A DNA stretch of 64,000 nt from Ahaetulla prasina. Taxonomy: Eukaryota; Chordata; Lepidosauria; Squamata; Colubridae. The notes beneath the pieces were generated by a model, which saw only the letters and a list, made by a program, of their open reading frames with translations, ran no database searches and was not told the origin of the DNA. Location: assembly GCF_028640845.1 (NCBI RefSeq), contig NC_080542.1, positions 150,070,179 through 150,134,178 of the forward strand, written 5' to 3'. Shown piece by piece: positions 62,995 through 64,000 of the stretch (positions within the stretch are counted from its first letter, which is position 1; each line of letters opens with the position of its first letter). The translations under genes and the position numbers were made by a program.

Positions 62995-63183
62995 TGTTAA
63001 GTTCGGGAAGTAACGAGGCTGGAGACCAGGGTAGTGACAACAGCTCTTTAATATAGGGTGAACCCAGCAACCGGCTGGGTGAAAACCCTCTCCTTTTATA
63101 CAGTTCTGTTGGAGGTTTTGACCAATCAGCAACGTGCTGATTTCCCGCTCAAATATTTAAAGGTACAACACTAATACATAACA
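62995..63183 (-). repeat. 3' LTR of element C
   Basis: A 189-bp LTR closely related to 3,456-3,645, more so than to 50,290-50,466. This groups elements B and C. Confidence 0.88.
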
Positions 63184-63235
63184 CTCCTCCCCTCCCAGAA
63201 AACACTTTGCCTCTATTTACATAAATATTTACATG

Positions 63236-64000
63236 TTATTTTTCGACGTAGTCACGCAAATAACCTGGGCGTCTGCTAGTTCTTTCTGACCTCGCGGTTC
63301 AGTTCTGGGTGGTGTTTTGAGCTGGTCGGAGGGGCTGTTTTCTCCTCCTAGCACCTTCTCTGGGCCAACGGGCTCCGGATTATTGGCCGACTCTTTTTCT
63401 TGGCCATCGGGCCTTGGATTACTTTTTTCAATTTCCCTGCCGCTTCCCTCGGGAACCTGATGGCGTCGCTGGAACTCTGGGACCTCAGCTAAGTCTTGCG
63501 CCTCCCCCGGGTCATTGTCAGCTGTGGATTCAAATTGGTATTGGTCATGATATGTTTCGTTTGGTTCAGTTTGGTCAGTTATTCGTTTCCTTAACTGATC
63601 TATGTGGCGCCTCCACACTCGGTTGTCTGGTAGCTCTACCACGTATGATTTTGGGCCAGTTACTTTAATTATTTGTCCTGCGAGCCCACACCGGTCGCCT
63701 ATGCTCATTTCCCTGGTCTTTTCTAGTTTTCCTTGTAACCCTCTGGTGTGTAATGGGGTTCAAACGGTCCAGTGGGCACCGGAGTTTCCGTCCCATTAGC
63801 ACCGCTGGGCTTTTCCCGTGGCCGTGCTTGGGGTTCTGTGCTGGATGGCTAGGAAAAAGTCTATTTTGTTTGCCAGTCACCTGGCTTGAGCCTGACACGC
63901 CTCCTTAGCGCCCGGACGGAACGCCTGCAAGGCCATTCGACGAGGGTGAAAGGCGCAGAGAGGCATGTCGGATGCCTTCCTCTGCCAGGTATTCTTCAAA
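63236..64000 (-). pseudogene. pol: Ty3/gypsy pol 3' fragment (element C)
   Basis: C-terminal integrase sequence: the end of the core near 64,000, the LLMGRKLRCPLDRLNP-type segment near 63,770, and the module and acidic tail to 63,236. At least two frame changes make it inactive in this part. The rest lies beyond the window. Confidence 0.8.

Larger units (their letters stand above)
62995..64000 (-). mobile_element. Ty3/gypsy element C, 3' part, runs off the window
   Basis: A minus-strand element of the A/B family. The 3' LTR is 62,995-63,183, then comes the end of pol (stop at 63,236) with the GPY/F-type module (VTGPKSYVVELPDNRVWRRH near 63,640) and the integrase end. Frames break near 63,700 and 63,900. 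The left flank CATGGTTAG is shared with copy 1 at 27,005, which lacks the element. Confidence 0.9.

Overview
This window is repeat-dominated nuclear DNA from a squamate reptile, most likely an advanced (colubroid) snake. The evidence is the repeat set: CR1, L2, L1 and Bov-B/Sauria-type tails, Ty3/gypsy elements, hAT-type MITEs, and several LINE 3' ends of the Snake1/CR1-L3 type that run straight into (AATAG)n/(ATTCT)n microsatellites, a pairing I recall as described for snakes. The species call is inference. No bacterial or phage genes, CRISPR arrays or rRNA are visible, and the only tRNA-like sequences are the heads of SINEs.

Under the repeats lies a decayed tandem cluster of one host gene family, all on the minus strand. 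The family encodes a stonustoxin/verrucotoxin-like (SNTX) N-terminal region, a thioredoxin-like domain, two FN3 domains, a P-loop GTPase, a further FN3 and, in a separate last exon, an AIG1/GIMAP-type GTPase. Copy 0 lies mostly off the left edge; only its upstream module (1-9,160, heavily interrupted) is present. Copy 1 has its body at 15,166-19,049, an L1 where its N-terminal half should be (19,050-24,826) and its upstream module at 24,827-27,010. Copy 2 has its body at 41,498-44,439, cut at its 3' side by another L1, and a dead first coding exon at 45.1 kb that is repeated at 50.6 kb. Copy 3 keeps one well-formed first coding exon (57,874-58,006), with its upstream module at 61,510-62,994. 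Copies 0, 1 and 3 share the same upstream order: a module with a conserved splice donor, then an interferon-response-like (ISRE) sequence, then a CTCF-like site. I read these as promoter plus non-coding first exon of each gene, so the ancestral genes may have been interferon-inducible immune GTPases. No copy in the window looks fully intact.

Region by region. 1-9,160: copy-0 upstream module broken by a CR1, a Jockey-type LINE tail and a minus-strand Ty3/gypsy element, with a 1.9-kb direct duplication on either side of the Ty3. 9,160-15,112: LINEs and MITEs. 15,166-27,010: gene copy 1, the L1 and the upstream module. 27,010-41,497: MITEs, a second Ty3/gypsy lineage, CR1-L3, an 0.85-kb polypyrimidine tract, a probable retroviral LTR, a 25-bp minisatellite, and an almost complete L2 inside an L1. 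41,498-51,550: gene copy 2 and a Ty3/gypsy element with a single long pol frame, again between direct copies of about 1 kb of host sequence. 51,551-54,055: mixed repeats, a 100-N gap and an (AT)n tract. 54,056-64,000: copy 3 with an L2 in its first coding intron, a clean solo LTR, its upstream module, and a third Ty3/gypsy element running off the right edge.

Two things stand out: the array of SNTX-GTPase-AIG1 genes with ISRE-bearing upstream modules, and the repeated arrangement of a truncated Ty3 element between one filled and one empty copy of its own target region, which is either aberrant integration or two haplotypes joined in the assembly.
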